Assembly (NCBI GenBank): GCA_900553895.1
Contig: USFB01000009.1
Span: 1-61,973 of the forward strand
DNA length: 61,973 nucleotides
Reading direction: 5' to 3'
Origin: an uncultured bacterium
GTDB taxonomy: Bacteria; Cyanobacteriota; Vampirovibrionia; Gastranaerophilales; Gastranaerophilaceae
Numbering within the stretch: the stretch's first letter is position 1; every line of letters starts with the position of its first letter. Under the pieces are notes generated by a model. It ran no database searches, had not been told where the DNA came from, and saw only the letters and a list, made by a program, of their open reading frames with translations. Below, piece by piece: positions 50,197-58,863 of the stretch. The translations under genes were made by a program, and so were the position numbers.

Positions 50197-51048
50197 TTAT
50201 TCTCCCAAATAAATGTTGTCTATAAGTCTTACACCTTCTACTCTGCAGGCAATCAATGCAATAGAGTCTTTATTCGCATTTGGTTTTTCTTCCAAAGTGT
50301 TTTTATCCAAGATTTCCAAATATTCCATATCGTGCTTATCGGTTAAATAACTGTAAGCCGTTTCTTTTAAGGCAGAAACATCAGTTATACCTTTTTGAAA
50401 ACAAGCTTTAATGTTCTTCAAGATTTGTGACAAAACTAAAGCGTCTTTTTTACCTTCTTCTGATAAATATTTGTTACGAGAACTCAACGCCAAACCTGAG
50501 TCTTCTCTTACAATCGGACATTGAATAATTTCAATCGGCACATTAAGATCTCTAACCATTTTCTTAATAATAACCACTTGCTGTGCGTCTTTTTGTCCGA
50601 AAAATCCGTAATCAGGTTGAACAATATTAAATAGTTTTAAAACAACAGTACAAACCCCGTCAAAATGTCCTACTCTTGTTTTACCGCAAAGTTTGTTCAC
50701 ATAGAAAAATGGAGGACAAACGTAAGTTAGCGTATCGTTTGAAAGCCTGTTACCTTCGCCATACATTTCTTTAGGAGTTGGAGCAAAAACCAAATCAACA
50801 CCTACGGAGTTACACAATTCCATGTCCTTATCCAGTGTACGCGGATATTTATCAAAGTCTTCAGATGGTCCAAATTGAATTGGATTTACAAAAACAGAAA
50901 CAACAACTTTATCGCAAGTTTCTTTGGCTTTTTTTATAAGGCTCAAATGCCCTTCGTGTAAAGCTCCCATCGTCGGAACAATACCAACTTTTAGATTTTT
51001 CCACTCTGCTCTTTTCTGTCTAAGCTCCTCGATTGTATGTACTAACAT
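50197..51048 (-). CDS. panC: Pantothenate synthetase
   Basis: Joins pantoate and beta-alanine with ATP. The HIGH-like site is MGALHEGHLSLIKKA, with VSVFVNPIQFGPSEDFDKYPRT, FFGQKDAQQVVIIKKMV and SSRNKYLS also visible. The length of 283 is normal. The ribosome site is AGGGGAG. panB and panD are not in the window. Confidence 0.96.
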   Translation of the reverse strand: MLVHTIEELRQKRAEWKNLKVGIVPTMGALHEGHLSLIKKAKETCDKVVVSVFVNPIQFGPSEDFDKYPRTLDKDMELCNSVGVDLVFAPTPKEMYGEGNRLSNDTLTYVCPPFFYVNKLCGKTRVGHFDGVCTVVLKLFNIVQPDYGFFGQKDAQQVVIIKKMVRDLNVPIEIIQCPIVREDSGLALSSRNKYLSEEGKKDALVLSQILKNIKACFQKGITDVSALKETAYSYLTDKHDMEYLEILDKNTLEEKPNANKDSIALIACRVEGVRLIDNIYLGE

Positions 51049-51104
51049 TACACTCCCCTTTTCTATTATGTAAATAATTATAGCACATAATAAATAGGTT
51101 CAAT

Positions 51105-51138
51105 ATTTATTTTCTTGCTAATAAGCAAGAAAATAAAT
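51105..51138. other. Perfect AT-rich palindrome upstream of panC
   Basis: ATTTATTTTCTTGCT pairs exactly with AGCAAGAAAATAAAT around a three- or four-base loop. It has no T tract, so it is not a standard terminator. It lies about 57 bases before the panC ATG and could be an operator or a leader hairpin. Confidence 0.5.
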
Positions 51139-51218
51139 TGTATTTACCCTAAATTTAATAACACCCTCACCCGAAAATCTAAGTTTTGCAAAGCTCAACT
51201 TGATTAAAAGAAAGATAA

Positions 51219-51249
51219 AAAAAGAGGAGGTTTTGCCTCCTCTTTTTTG
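51219..51249 (-). terminator. serS terminator
   Basis: AAAAGAGGAGG / CCTCCTCTTTT stem with a TTTTG loop; T tract on the minus strand. Confidence 0.85.
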
Positions 51250-52512
51250 TTAGATTTTATCGAAACCTGTATATTTTCTTAATACTTCAGGAATAATTAT
51301 TGTTCCATCTTCTTGTTGGAAGTTTTCTACAATCGCTGCAAAAGTTCTACCAACTGCTAAACCTGAACCGTTAATCGTGTGTACAAATCTGATTTGACCG
51401 TCTTTGGTTCGATATCTTGTATTGCTTCTTCTTGCTTGGAAATCACCGTAGTTTGAACAGCTTGAGATTTCTTTATAAGCGTTATAAGAAGGTAACCAAA
51501 CTTCTAAGTCAAAACATTTGTTTGCGCTGAAACCGATATCAGCAGAACATAAAGCTACTCTTCTGTATGGCAAGCCTAATTTTTCCAAACAAATTTCTGC
51601 GTCACGAGTTAATTTTTCATGTTCAGCAGGGCTTGATTCAGGAGTTGTCAATTTAACCATTTCTACTTTGTTGAATTGGTGGACTCTGATTAAACCTCTT
51701 GTATCTTTACCGGCAGAACCGGCTTCACGTCTAAAGCATGGTGTATAAGCTGTCATATATTTTGGTAAATCATCTTCGCTTAAAATTTCACCTGAATAAA
51801 TATTTGTAACAGGAACTTCCGCAGTTGGAATTAAGTACAAATCTTCATCTACGCATTTGTACATATCTTCTGCAAATTTAGGCAATTGACCTGTACCTGT
51901 CATCGTTGCAGCGTTTGCCATAAATGGAGGCAAAATTTCTTCGTATCCGTGTTCTTCTGTATGCAAATCTAAGAAGAATTGAATAATTGCACGTTCTAAT
52001 CTTGCGCCTTTACCTCTATAAAGAGTAAATCTGGATTGAGAAATTTTTACACCACGTTCAAAATCAACAAGATTTTTTTCTTCGCAAAGATCCCAATGAG
52101 CTTTTGCTTCAAAATTAAATTTTGTAGGTTCGCCCCAATATTTAACAGGAATATTGTCATCTTCGGATGCTCCGACAGGAGTTGATTCATCAGGTGTATT
52201 TGGAGTTCTTAAAAGCATATCTCTTTGAGCATTATCAAGTTCAACTTGCTTTTCTTCCAATGCCTTAACTTCGTCACCCAAAGCACGAACTTCTTCTTGA
52301 ATAGCGTCTGTATTTTCGCCATTCTTTTTCATCATACCGATTTTTTGAGATTCAGTTTTTCTTTTTGCTCTAAGTTCATCTGCTTGTGCTTGAATTTTTC
52401 TTCTTTCAGCATCAATCTCAATGATTTTATCAATTGATAATTCAGGATTTCTTCTTTTTAAAAGTTCATTAATCTTTTCAGGATTTTCTCTAATCAATTT
52501 GATGTCTAACAT
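51250..52512 (-). CDS. serS: Seryl-tRNA synthetase
   Basis: A class II synthetase. The N-terminal helical arm that grips tRNA-Ser is visible as a charged coiled coil (about 20-100). Motif 2 lies in CFRREAGSAGKDTRGLIRVHQFNKVEM, and motif 3 in NGSGLAVGRTFAAIVEN. I start at 52512 (MLDIKLIRENPEK, 420 residues) because AGAGGGA lies just upstream. Confidence 0.96.
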   Translation of the reverse strand: MLDIKLIRENPEKINELLKRRNPELSIDKIIEIDAERRKIQAQADELRAKRKTESQKIGMMKKNGENTDAIQEEVRALGDEVKALEEKQVELDNAQRDMLLRTPNTPDESTPVGASEDDNIPVKYWGEPTKFNFEAKAHWDLCEEKNLVDFERGVKISQSRFTLYRGKGARLERAIIQFFLDLHTEEHGYEEILPPFMANAATMTGTGQLPKFAEDMYKCVDEDLYLIPTAEVPVTNIYSGEILSEDDLPKYMTAYTPCFRREAGSAGKDTRGLIRVHQFNKVEMVKLTTPESSPAEHEKLTRDAEICLEKLGLPYRRVALCSADIGFSANKCFDLEVWLPSYNAYKEISSCSNYGDFQARRSNTRYRTKDGQIRFVHTINGSGLAVGRTFAAIVENFQQEDGTIIIPEVLRKYTGFDKI

Positions 52513-52604
52513 AATATTCCCTCTTATTTCTTTTATAAACAAAGTTTAGCATAAAAAGTTCGTAGGTTAAACATTTATTCAAAAAACTTTTATCTGAAAG
52601 TATT

Positions 52605-53096
52605 TTATTTTTCTTGAGAAATAGGTTGGATATCCAATTTTGCAAATGTTCTGGATGCTTTTGCAAATTTGTAAGTTCCGGGAGGTGTTGTTACAGAAAG
52701 TGATGTTGCAAAACCTGCTGATAAACCTGCTACAACACCTGTAACAGTTGCTAAAATTTGTTTTAATGTGGAGGCTTTTCTTGTTAATGCGATTGGCACA
52801 GCAACACCAATTAAACCACCGGCACCAACAATTGCACGAGAAAGATTTCTTCTTTTCTTGATATCTGCTTCGGATGAATTTTCTGTAACATATTTTTGAA
52901 TTTTTGGAGCTGCATCCATTATGTCGCGATATGCTGATTCAAATTTATCTGTATCGGTTCCTGCAACACTCAAACGCCCTGCTTCTTTTCCATCAGAATC
53001 AATTACTCTATAAATCGCTCTACCATGCTCTGTTGAGCCTATTTTTTGGATGTTACCGTAAGAATTTTGTTTAAAACCTGTTATGCCATTAACCAT
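52605..53096 (-). CDS. Unknown membrane-associated protein
   Basis: A 163-residue protein starting MVNGITGFKQNSYGN, matching the window's N-terminal signature (I then FK). A short beta unit (HGRAIYRVIDSDGKEAGRLSVAGTD) is followed by a helical part and two hydrophobic Gly-rich segments near 88-145 (AIVGAGGLIGVAVPIAL, ILATVTGVVAGLSAGFATSL). No family is recognised. The ribosome site is GAAGGT. It is probably transcribed alone, between pckA and serS. Confidence 0.65.
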   Translation of the reverse strand: MVNGITGFKQNSYGNIQKIGSTEHGRAIYRVIDSDGKEAGRLSVAGTDTDKFESAYRDIMDAAPKIQKYVTENSSEADIKKRRNLSRAIVGAGGLIGVAVPIALTRKASTLKQILATVTGVVAGLSAGFATSLSVTTPPGTYKFAKASRTFAKLDIQPISQEK

Positions 53097-53192
53097 AAAA
53101 ATCTACCTTCACACTTATACTACTTATACTTATAAAGTAATCCAAACAAAAAAATTTGCTAGTTTGTAACGGAATGTAAATACAAAATTCCC

Positions 53193-53230
53193 TAAAAAAA
53201 TAGAGTGTGCCAAATCCGGCACACTCTACT
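53193..53230 (-). terminator. pckA terminator
   Basis: TAGAGTGTGCC / GGCACACTCTA stem with a short loop; a T run follows on the minus strand. Confidence 0.9.
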
Positions 53231-53249
53231 TTAATCTTTATATTTATGA

Positions 53250-54848
53250 TTAAACATTAGCTACTGCTTTAGGTCCAGCGTTAACGATTTCAGCAGGCAT
53301 GTTTGGATACTTAGCTGAGAAGTTATCAGCAAACATTTGTGCTAATTTGTTAGCAGCTTCGTCGTAAGCGTTCTTATCAGCCCACATACCACGTGCGTCT
53401 AACATTTCGTTTGGAACGTTTGGACAAGATGTAGGGTAATCTACGTTGAATACATCGTGGTGTTTGAATTCAATTGAATCAAATGAACCGTTCAATGCAG
53501 CAGTTACCATAGCTCTTGTGTAAGATAATTTCATTCTCTTAGCACCTGAAGCAGCTGAACCGCCTGCCCAACCAGTGTTTACTAAGTAAACCTTAGTACC
53601 GTATTGGTCAAGTTTGTCACCTAACATTTTAGCGTAAACTGAAGCATCCATTGGCATGAATGGTTCGCCGAACAATGTTGAGAATGTAGGTTGTGGTTCT
53701 GTAACGCCTCTTTCAGTACCAGCTAACTTAGATGTGAAACCAGTTACGAAGTGGTACATAGCAGCGTTCTTGTCTAATCTTGAGATTGGAGGCAATACGC
53801 CGAATGCATCAGCTGTTAAGAAGATAACAACCTTAGGAATACCACCCTTAGAAGGGATTTGAGCATTGTTAATGTAGTTGATTGGATAACCAACACGAGT
53901 GTTTTCTGTTAAAGAACCGTCTTCAAAATCGAATTCTCTTGTTTCAGGATCCATAACTACGTTTTCAACCAATGAACCAAATTTAATAGCGTTGTAGATA
54001 TCTGGTTCGTTTTCAGCTGAAAGGTGAATACATTTTGCGTAGCAACCGCCTTCAAAGTTGAATACGCCGTCTGGAGACCAACCGTGTTCGTCGTCACCGA
54101 TTAGCTTACGGTTTGGATCAGCTGACAAAGTAGTTTTACCAGTACCTGAAAGACCAAAGAATACAGCTGTTTCACCAGTTGCAGGGTCCATATTTGCTGA
54201 ACAGTGCATTGGAAGAACGTTTTTCTTAGTCATAACATAGTTCATAGTAGCGAATACAGATTTTTTGATTTCGCCTGAGTATTGAGAACCGCAGATGATG
54301 ATTTCGTGAGCTTCGTAGTCGATAGCGATACAAGCTTCAGAGTTTACACCATCAACTTCTGGATCACATTTGAAACCAGGAGCACAAAGGATTGTGTAAT
54401 CAGGTTCACCGTAGTTAGCCAATTCTTCAGCTGTTGGTCTGATTAATAGTTCGTGGATGAACATGTTTTGGCTAGCTAATTCGTTGATAACTCTGAATTT
54501 TTGAGTATAAGTTTTGTCAGCACCAGCAAAACCATCGAAAATAAATACTTCTCTGTTTTGCAAGTAAGATGCGATTTTACCCTTGATTGAGTTAAATTTT
54601 TCTCTGCTGATAGGTCTGTTTACTTTACCCCAAGCGATATCGTTGTGGATAGATTCTGTATCAACAATAAATTTATCCTTAGGTGAACGACCGGTGTATT
54701 TACCAGTTGTAACAACCAAAGCACCAGTGTTGCTCAATGAGCCTTCGCCTAATCTTAAAGCAGCTTCAGTTAATTGAGCTGGAGTCCAGTTTCTGTGAAC
54801 TGCTTTTGGTCCGATAATACCAAATTTTTCAATTCCGTATGTTTCCAT
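53250..54848 (-). CDS. pckA: ATP-dependent phosphoenolpyruvate carboxykinase
   Basis: Interconverts oxaloacetate and phosphoenolpyruvate; in gut anaerobes it often runs toward oxaloacetate. The P-loop is GLSGTGKTTLS, the metal site includes DDEHGWSPDGVFNFEGGCYAKC, and the N-terminal TGRSPKDKFIVD is conserved. I start at 54848 (METYGIEKFG, 532 residues) because AAAGGAGG lies just upstream; the frame to 54914 is unsupported. Codon choice is more GC-rich and uniform than its neighbours, suggesting high expression. Confidence 0.97.
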   Translation of the reverse strand: METYGIEKFGIIGPKAVHRNWTPAQLTEAALRLGEGSLSNTGALVVTTGKYTGRSPKDKFIVDTESIHNDIAWGKVNRPISREKFNSIKGKIASYLQNREVFIFDGFAGADKTYTQKFRVINELASQNMFIHELLIRPTAEELANYGEPDYTILCAPGFKCDPEVDGVNSEACIAIDYEAHEIIICGSQYSGEIKKSVFATMNYVMTKKNVLPMHCSANMDPATGETAVFFGLSGTGKTTLSADPNRKLIGDDEHGWSPDGVFNFEGGCYAKCIHLSAENEPDIYNAIKFGSLVENVVMDPETREFDFEDGSLTENTRVGYPINYINNAQIPSKGGIPKVVIFLTADAFGVLPPISRLDKNAAMYHFVTGFTSKLAGTERGVTEPQPTFSTLFGEPFMPMDASVYAKMLGDKLDQYGTKVYLVNTGWAGGSAASGAKRMKLSYTRAMVTAALNGSFDSIEFKHHDVFNVDYPTSCPNVPNEMLDARGMWADKNAYDEAANKLAQMFADNFSAKYPNMPAEIVNAGPKAVANV

Positions 54849-54959
54849 AATATAGCTTCCTCCTTTTTTAAAGCTTTCTTTCATACACAATAAATGTATT
54901 ACAAACACTTGCAAAAATCAATTAGTGGCATGCTCTTGAGTAAAACTTTTTAAATAACT

Positions 54960-54987
54960 TTGTTTTTCAAAAAAAAGATAGTATAAT
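54960..54987 (+). promoter_or_regulatory. Promoter with -10 six bases before the ATG (leaderless)
   Basis: A weak TTGTTT at 54960-54965, then TATAAT at 54982-54987, six bases, ATG at 54994. No Shine-Dalgarno is present. Confidence 0.55.
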
Positions 54988-54993
54988 TAGACT

Positions 54994-56139
54994 ATGAGGA
55001 AGAGGTTAGCTGGATTAATTTTAACTATGATGTTGGCAAATACAGCTTTGGCTGATATGCCTTATCAGGGTCATGCAGAATTCGACGAGCAGTATACTGC
55101 GCCGGATGAAAAACTTTTTACTGGTAAAACTGAGTACCTTGAGAAAAAAGATGTTATAGAAATGACTGTTTCGCAGGTTTTGGACGGCTCTTATTCATTA
55201 GAAGGTGACGAGTTTTTTGCAACGGTCACATCCGATGTTTTGGGTGATAAAGGTGTGATTATACCAAAAGGAACGGTTGCGCATGGTTCAATCACACAAA
55301 CAAGCGAAGCTAAAAGACTCGGCCGCGACGGACATTTAAGCCTTAGTTTTGATTATCTTGTAACACCTGACGGAAGAGAAATTCCAATCGAAGGCAAAAT
55401 GTCTACAAAACTTCATCCTCTAAAAGCTGCTACAAAAATTGTTGCCACTGATGTAGGTTATACTGCTGTCGGTGGTGTAGCAGGCGGTTTATTTGCCTTG
55501 CAAGCTTTGGGTTTAGAAGCAGCAATAGCATCCCAAGGTTATACTGTAGCAGGTGGTGCAGCATTAGGTGGTACAATCGGTTTAGGCATGTCTTTATACA
55601 GAAAAGGTAAAAATGTTCTTATAGCCCCAGGAGATGAAATTAAAGTTAGAATTTTATCAAATGTAGAGCTTCCAGTTTACAAAGAAGAAGCACTGCAAAA
55701 ACAGGAAATGAACTACCCGGGACTTGATATAAGAATTGCAAACATTCTTTATGAGAAAGACCCGTTTGGAGAAGTTAATACAATTACGCTTTCACTTTCA
55801 ATTTCAAATATGTCTAAAAAAGCGTTTTCGGGCATGGATTTAGCACTGGTTAATGATTATAATACGGTATTCAATCCGTCAATATTTGGTGATACAAAAT
55901 TATTGTTTTCACAACTTAAACCCGGTGACAGATATGCAGGAAAAATTTCATTCTCTGTTCATAACGTAAAGCAATCTTATTGGCTAATTGTGAATGATAG
56001 AGCAACAAACAAGCCAATTGCGAAAATTTCTTTAGATAATGCTTATAAAAATGTTTCGAAGGATGTAAAAAAGCGTAATGACAAGATGAAACAGGGTAAG
56101 AAAAATTTCTACAAAGAAGAATCACCATTCGATTTATAA
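54994..56139 (+). CDS. Secreted protein of unknown function
   Basis: The signal peptide MRKRLAGLILTMMLANTALA precedes about 360 residues. A beta-rich domain (VSQVLDGSYSLEGDEFFATV, GVIIPKGTVAHGSITQ) comes first, in which IIPKGT and HGSI recall the fibre-like outer-membrane or TrbI-like PKG-T motif. A Gly/Ala-rich hydrophobic stretch spans about 150-205 (TAVGGVAGGLFALQALGLEA, GGAALGGTIGLGMSLY), then a second beta domain. No known family assigned. Export is likely; the hydrophobic stretch could anchor it. A leaderless start is implied. Confidence 0.65.
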   Translation: MRKRLAGLILTMMLANTALADMPYQGHAEFDEQYTAPDEKLFTGKTEYLEKKDVIEMTVSQVLDGSYSLEGDEFFATVTSDVLGDKGVIIPKGTVAHGSITQTSEAKRLGRDGHLSLSFDYLVTPDGREIPIEGKMSTKLHPLKAATKIVATDVGYTAVGGVAGGLFALQALGLEAAIASQGYTVAGGAALGGTIGLGMSLYRKGKNVLIAPGDEIKVRILSNVELPVYKEEALQKQEMNYPGLDIRIANILYEKDPFGEVNTITLSLSISNMSKKAFSGMDLALVNDYNTVFNPSIFGDTKLLFSQLKPGDRYAGKISFSVHNVKQSYWLIVNDRATNKPIAKISLDNAYKNVSKDVKKRNDKMKQGKKNFYKEESPFDL

Positions 56140-56196
56140 TTAAACTAGCAAATTTTATTTTTAGAGGTTTTACATAAATAGCGAAAGGAATATAAA

Positions 56197-56646
56197 ATGG
56201 TACAAGTTAATCCGATAACAGATAGATTAAATGTTTATGCAAAACGCATGATTGATTCAACATCACAAAATGAACCGGTAAGAAAAATGTATATTCAGAA
56301 TTTTTTAAGAACCGCAAATGATAATGATGCACATGGAACAGCCATTATTTCATATTTTACAGCTCTAAACAATGCGAGAAAAAATGTAAATTATAATAAT
56401 CATGCGATGGTAAATAGACTTGAACATATGGCGGATGTTATAGAAAAAGAAGTTGCGGAAACTCCTGCTTTAAAAGAACAAGCAGATAAATTTACAGATG
56501 CTGTAAACAAAAAATACAAAAATTCTTTGGAAGATAGAATTGCTTTAGCAAAAGAAGGTGCTGTGGTTTCTGATGGTGTTGAACCAAAATCACGAATCAA
56601 AAAAATTATGGCATTTCTACATCAATTTATGAAAGAAGAAGAATAA
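56197..56646 (+). CDS. Small helical unknown protein
   Basis: A 149-residue acidic/basic helical protein without membrane segment or signal peptide. It starts MVQVNPITDRLNVYAK, fitting the window's N-terminal style (V/I at 2-4, I at 7) though lacking FKG. The final RIKKIMAFLHQFMKEEE is amphipathic. The ribosome site is AAAGGAA. It ends at a strong shared terminator. Confidence 0.6.
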   Translation: MVQVNPITDRLNVYAKRMIDSTSQNEPVRKMYIQNFLRTANDNDAHGTAIISYFTALNNARKNVNYNNHAMVNRLEHMADVIEKEVAETPALKEQADKFTDAVNKKYKNSLEDRIALAKEGAVVSDGVEPKSRIKKIMAFLHQFMKEEE

Positions 56647-56656
56647 ATTTTTTATT

Positions 56657-56696
56657 AAAAAAAGGCACTAGCTAAACTAGCTAGTGCCTTTTTTAA
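56657..56696. terminator. Bidirectional terminator
   Basis: AAAAAAAGGCACTAGCTA / TAGCTAGTGCCTTTTTT; a perfect stem with A and T tracts for the two convergent genes. Confidence 0.9.
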
Positions 56697-56714
56697 TATT
56701 CTAAAGTTGACTAA

Positions 56715-57257
56715 TTAATCCAAATCATAGTTTAACATTGAAACAACTTTAACACCTGTTGCTTCGATTTTTTCTCTACCTTTTAGAGGGTCAAGTTCGA
56801 TAATGAACGCAGAAGCTACAACTTCTGCACCGATTCTTTTTACAAGATTGCAAGCAGCTACAGCAGTTCCGCCTGTTGCCAATAAATCATCAATTACAAG
56901 CACTCTATCACCTTTTTTTAGAGCGTCTGCGTGGATTTCAATTGTATCAGTGCCGTATTCTAAAGCGTATTCTTCCTTGATTGTTTCCGCAGGAAGTTTA
57001 TTAGGTTTTCTTATAGGCACAAAACCTGCGCCAAGCTTGTAAGCAACTGCTGCACCGAAAATAAAACCGCGAGATTCAATACCGGTTACATAGTCAATTT
57101 TTTCATCTTTAAATTGTTCATATAAGAAATCTGTCATATACTGCATAGATTTAGCATCTTTAGTTGCAGTTGTAATATCTAAAAATAAAATACCTTTTTT
57201 AGGAAAATCAGGCACTTCTCTTACGTGTTCTCTTACATATTGAAATTTATCTGTCAT
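56715..57257 (-). CDS. apt: Adenine phosphoribosyltransferase
   Basis: Salvages adenine to AMP using PRPP. IESRGFIFGAAVAYKLGAGFVPIRKPNKLP is the flexible-loop region and VLVIDDLLATGGTAVAA the PRPP-binding motif. The length of 180 is normal. Its start lies five bases after the glycosyltransferase stop on the same strand, so they form an operon. Purine salvage is notable beside the PurH-like fragment at 2850. Confidence 0.96.
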   Translation of the reverse strand: MTDKFQYVREHVREVPDFPKKGILFLDITTATKDAKSMQYMTDFLYEQFKDEKIDYVTGIESRGFIFGAAVAYKLGAGFVPIRKPNKLPAETIKEEYALEYGTDTIEIHADALKKGDRVLVIDDLLATGGTAVAACNLVKRIGAEVVASAFIIELDPLKGREKIEATGVKVVSMLNYDLD

Positions 57258-57261
57258 CTAT

Positions 57262-58608
57262 TTATACCTCTTGCATTTCTAATTCTTGCTTGTTTTGTTC
57301 TTCTACTACAAGACCGTGAGCAGTCTTGCCCCAATTCATATCTTTCTTGCAGAATAATATTTTACCACAAATAAATAATTCCATCGGAAACCAAATTATT
57401 AAAAAATAAACGGTTGTTTCTAATGCTTGCCTAAATGCACTCATTCTTGGCACAAAATCGTATTTTCTTAAACTATATCTGATTGCACCAAAAAAGCCTA
57501 AACCAACTACTGCAGACACAATTAATGAAGACCACAATACATTGTGTAAGCTATAAGGGTCAATTTTATCCGTTAATAATTTGATTATTCTAAAAACGAC
57601 CTCCATCATAAACCAAAGTGGCATGATGAATTGTGTAATATAAACTGCCATATCTAATCTTGCACGCAATGACATTTTTTTAGATTTCATTGCAGCGCCA
57701 AAATATTCTAAATATCTTCTGATTGTACCTTCTAACCAACGACGTCTTTGGCGGAAAAGCGGAAAAACATAAACAATGCCTTCTTCATACACACAAGCAT
57801 CGGGGCAAAAACGTACGTCCCAACCCTTGATATGTAATCTTGTTGACATATCTAAGTCATCTGTAATCGTATAATTATTCCAACCGTCAATGTCTTCTAA
57901 GGCTTGACGCTTAATCAATTCGCCATTTCCTCGAAGCTCAACCGCACCTTTTATCGCATCTCTACTTACTTGAAGATATGTATCAAATGTGTATTCATTA
58001 TTTTGACATCTTGTTAAAAAGTTTACATCTTTGTTTCTGATAATTTTTCTGGCTTGAACAGCTCCCACATCCGCAGGTTCAAGATTTGGTACAAGTTTAT
58101 TTAAAAAATCTGGTTCAACAGTAGCATCTGCATCAAATACTAAAATAGCTTCTCCGTGCGCCATTTTTAATGCATCATTTAGAACCGCAGATTTTCCAGG
58201 AAATGCATCTTTTTCTCTAATTAAAGCTCTAACTTGCTCATGTTTTGCTTCCAAATCTTTGATTACTGAAGCCGTGTTATCTGAACTTCTATCATCTATA
58301 ACAATAACTTCGAAATTCGGATAATCCATTTTTAGAATATTTTCTACAGTATTAGTAATTACAGATTCTTCATTATGAGCAGGAATCATAATCGTTACGA
58401 ATGGTTTAAAATTTTCATTTACAACAACCGGGTGCATTTTCAACTTACGTTTTTGATACTTAGTCGCTGCTAAAGAATAAAGCCCATACACAACCATACA
58501 CGCACATAAAATAACGAAACCAACTACCGTGTTGACATAGTTTTGGAAAACGTAAAGAAATACGCCCAAACACGATAATATTATAAATAAAAGAATTCTT
58601 TCCCTCAT
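57262..58608 (-). CDS. Processive family 2 glycosyltransferase (membrane)
   Basis: A BcsA/PgaC-style polymerase. Two N-terminal membrane helices (about 3-20 and 25-47) are followed by the GT-A domain with VIVIDDRSSDNT, LVFDADATVEPDF and TDDLD, then the processivity motif QRRRW. C-terminal helices near 300-425 form the exit channel. The product could be a beta-linked polysaccharide such as poly-GlcNAc; the sequence does not settle it. The ribosome site is GGGAG. apt is downstream. Confidence 0.88.
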   Translation of the reverse strand: MRERILLFIILSCLGVFLYVFQNYVNTVVGFVILCACMVVYGLYSLAATKYQKRKLKMHPVVVNENFKPFVTIMIPAHNEESVITNTVENILKMDYPNFEVIVIDDRSSDNTASVIKDLEAKHEQVRALIREKDAFPGKSAVLNDALKMAHGEAILVFDADATVEPDFLNKLVPNLEPADVGAVQARKIIRNKDVNFLTRCQNNEYTFDTYLQVSRDAIKGAVELRGNGELIKRQALEDIDGWNNYTITDDLDMSTRLHIKGWDVRFCPDACVYEEGIVYVFPLFRQRRRWLEGTIRRYLEYFGAAMKSKKMSLRARLDMAVYITQFIMPLWFMMEVVFRIIKLLTDKIDPYSLHNVLWSSLIVSAVVGLGFFGAIRYSLRKYDFVPRMSAFRQALETTVYFLIIWFPMELFICGKILFCKKDMNWGKTAHGLVVEEQNKQELEMQEV

Positions 58609-58742
58609 AATCTCCCAACACTCTTAATTCTAAGATATCTTATGTGACAATTATATCAAAAACAAGTATTGATGGGCGTGGATGTTTACAAAACTTCACG
58701 GAGTTGATGTTAAATTATAGGATTTATTATAAATTATAATGT

Positions 58743-58771
58743 TTGCTTCTATAAACCAATTACGTTATAAT
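58743..58771 (+). promoter_or_regulatory. ftsH promoter
   Basis: TTGCTT (58743-58748), 17 bases, TATAAT (58766-58771). The -10 is perfect, the -35 weak. Confidence 0.55.
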
Positions 58772-58801
58772 AACAATATTAAATCCGTGGTGTGGGAAAA
58801 G

Positions 58802-58838
58802 AACCGTAGGGTGGGAAAAGCTTAAGCGGTTCCCACCA
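58802..58838 (+). repeat. GTGGGAA hairpin in the ftsH leader
   Basis: GGTGGGAA (58810-58817) pairs with TTCCCACC (58830-58837); GAACCG (58801) can also pair with CGGTTC (58827). The CGTAGGGTGG opening resembles that of the other palindromic repeats. The element lies in the 5' leader, about 20 bases before the ribosome site GAGGGAG. Confidence 0.6.
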
Positions 58839-58863
58839 AAAACTGAAACAACGAGGGAGAAAT

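Noticed and set aside
53250..54848. Horizontal transfer of pckA because of different base composition
   Set aside because: Its codon use is better explained by high expression; the protein is ordinary for the family and no mobile genes adjoin it.
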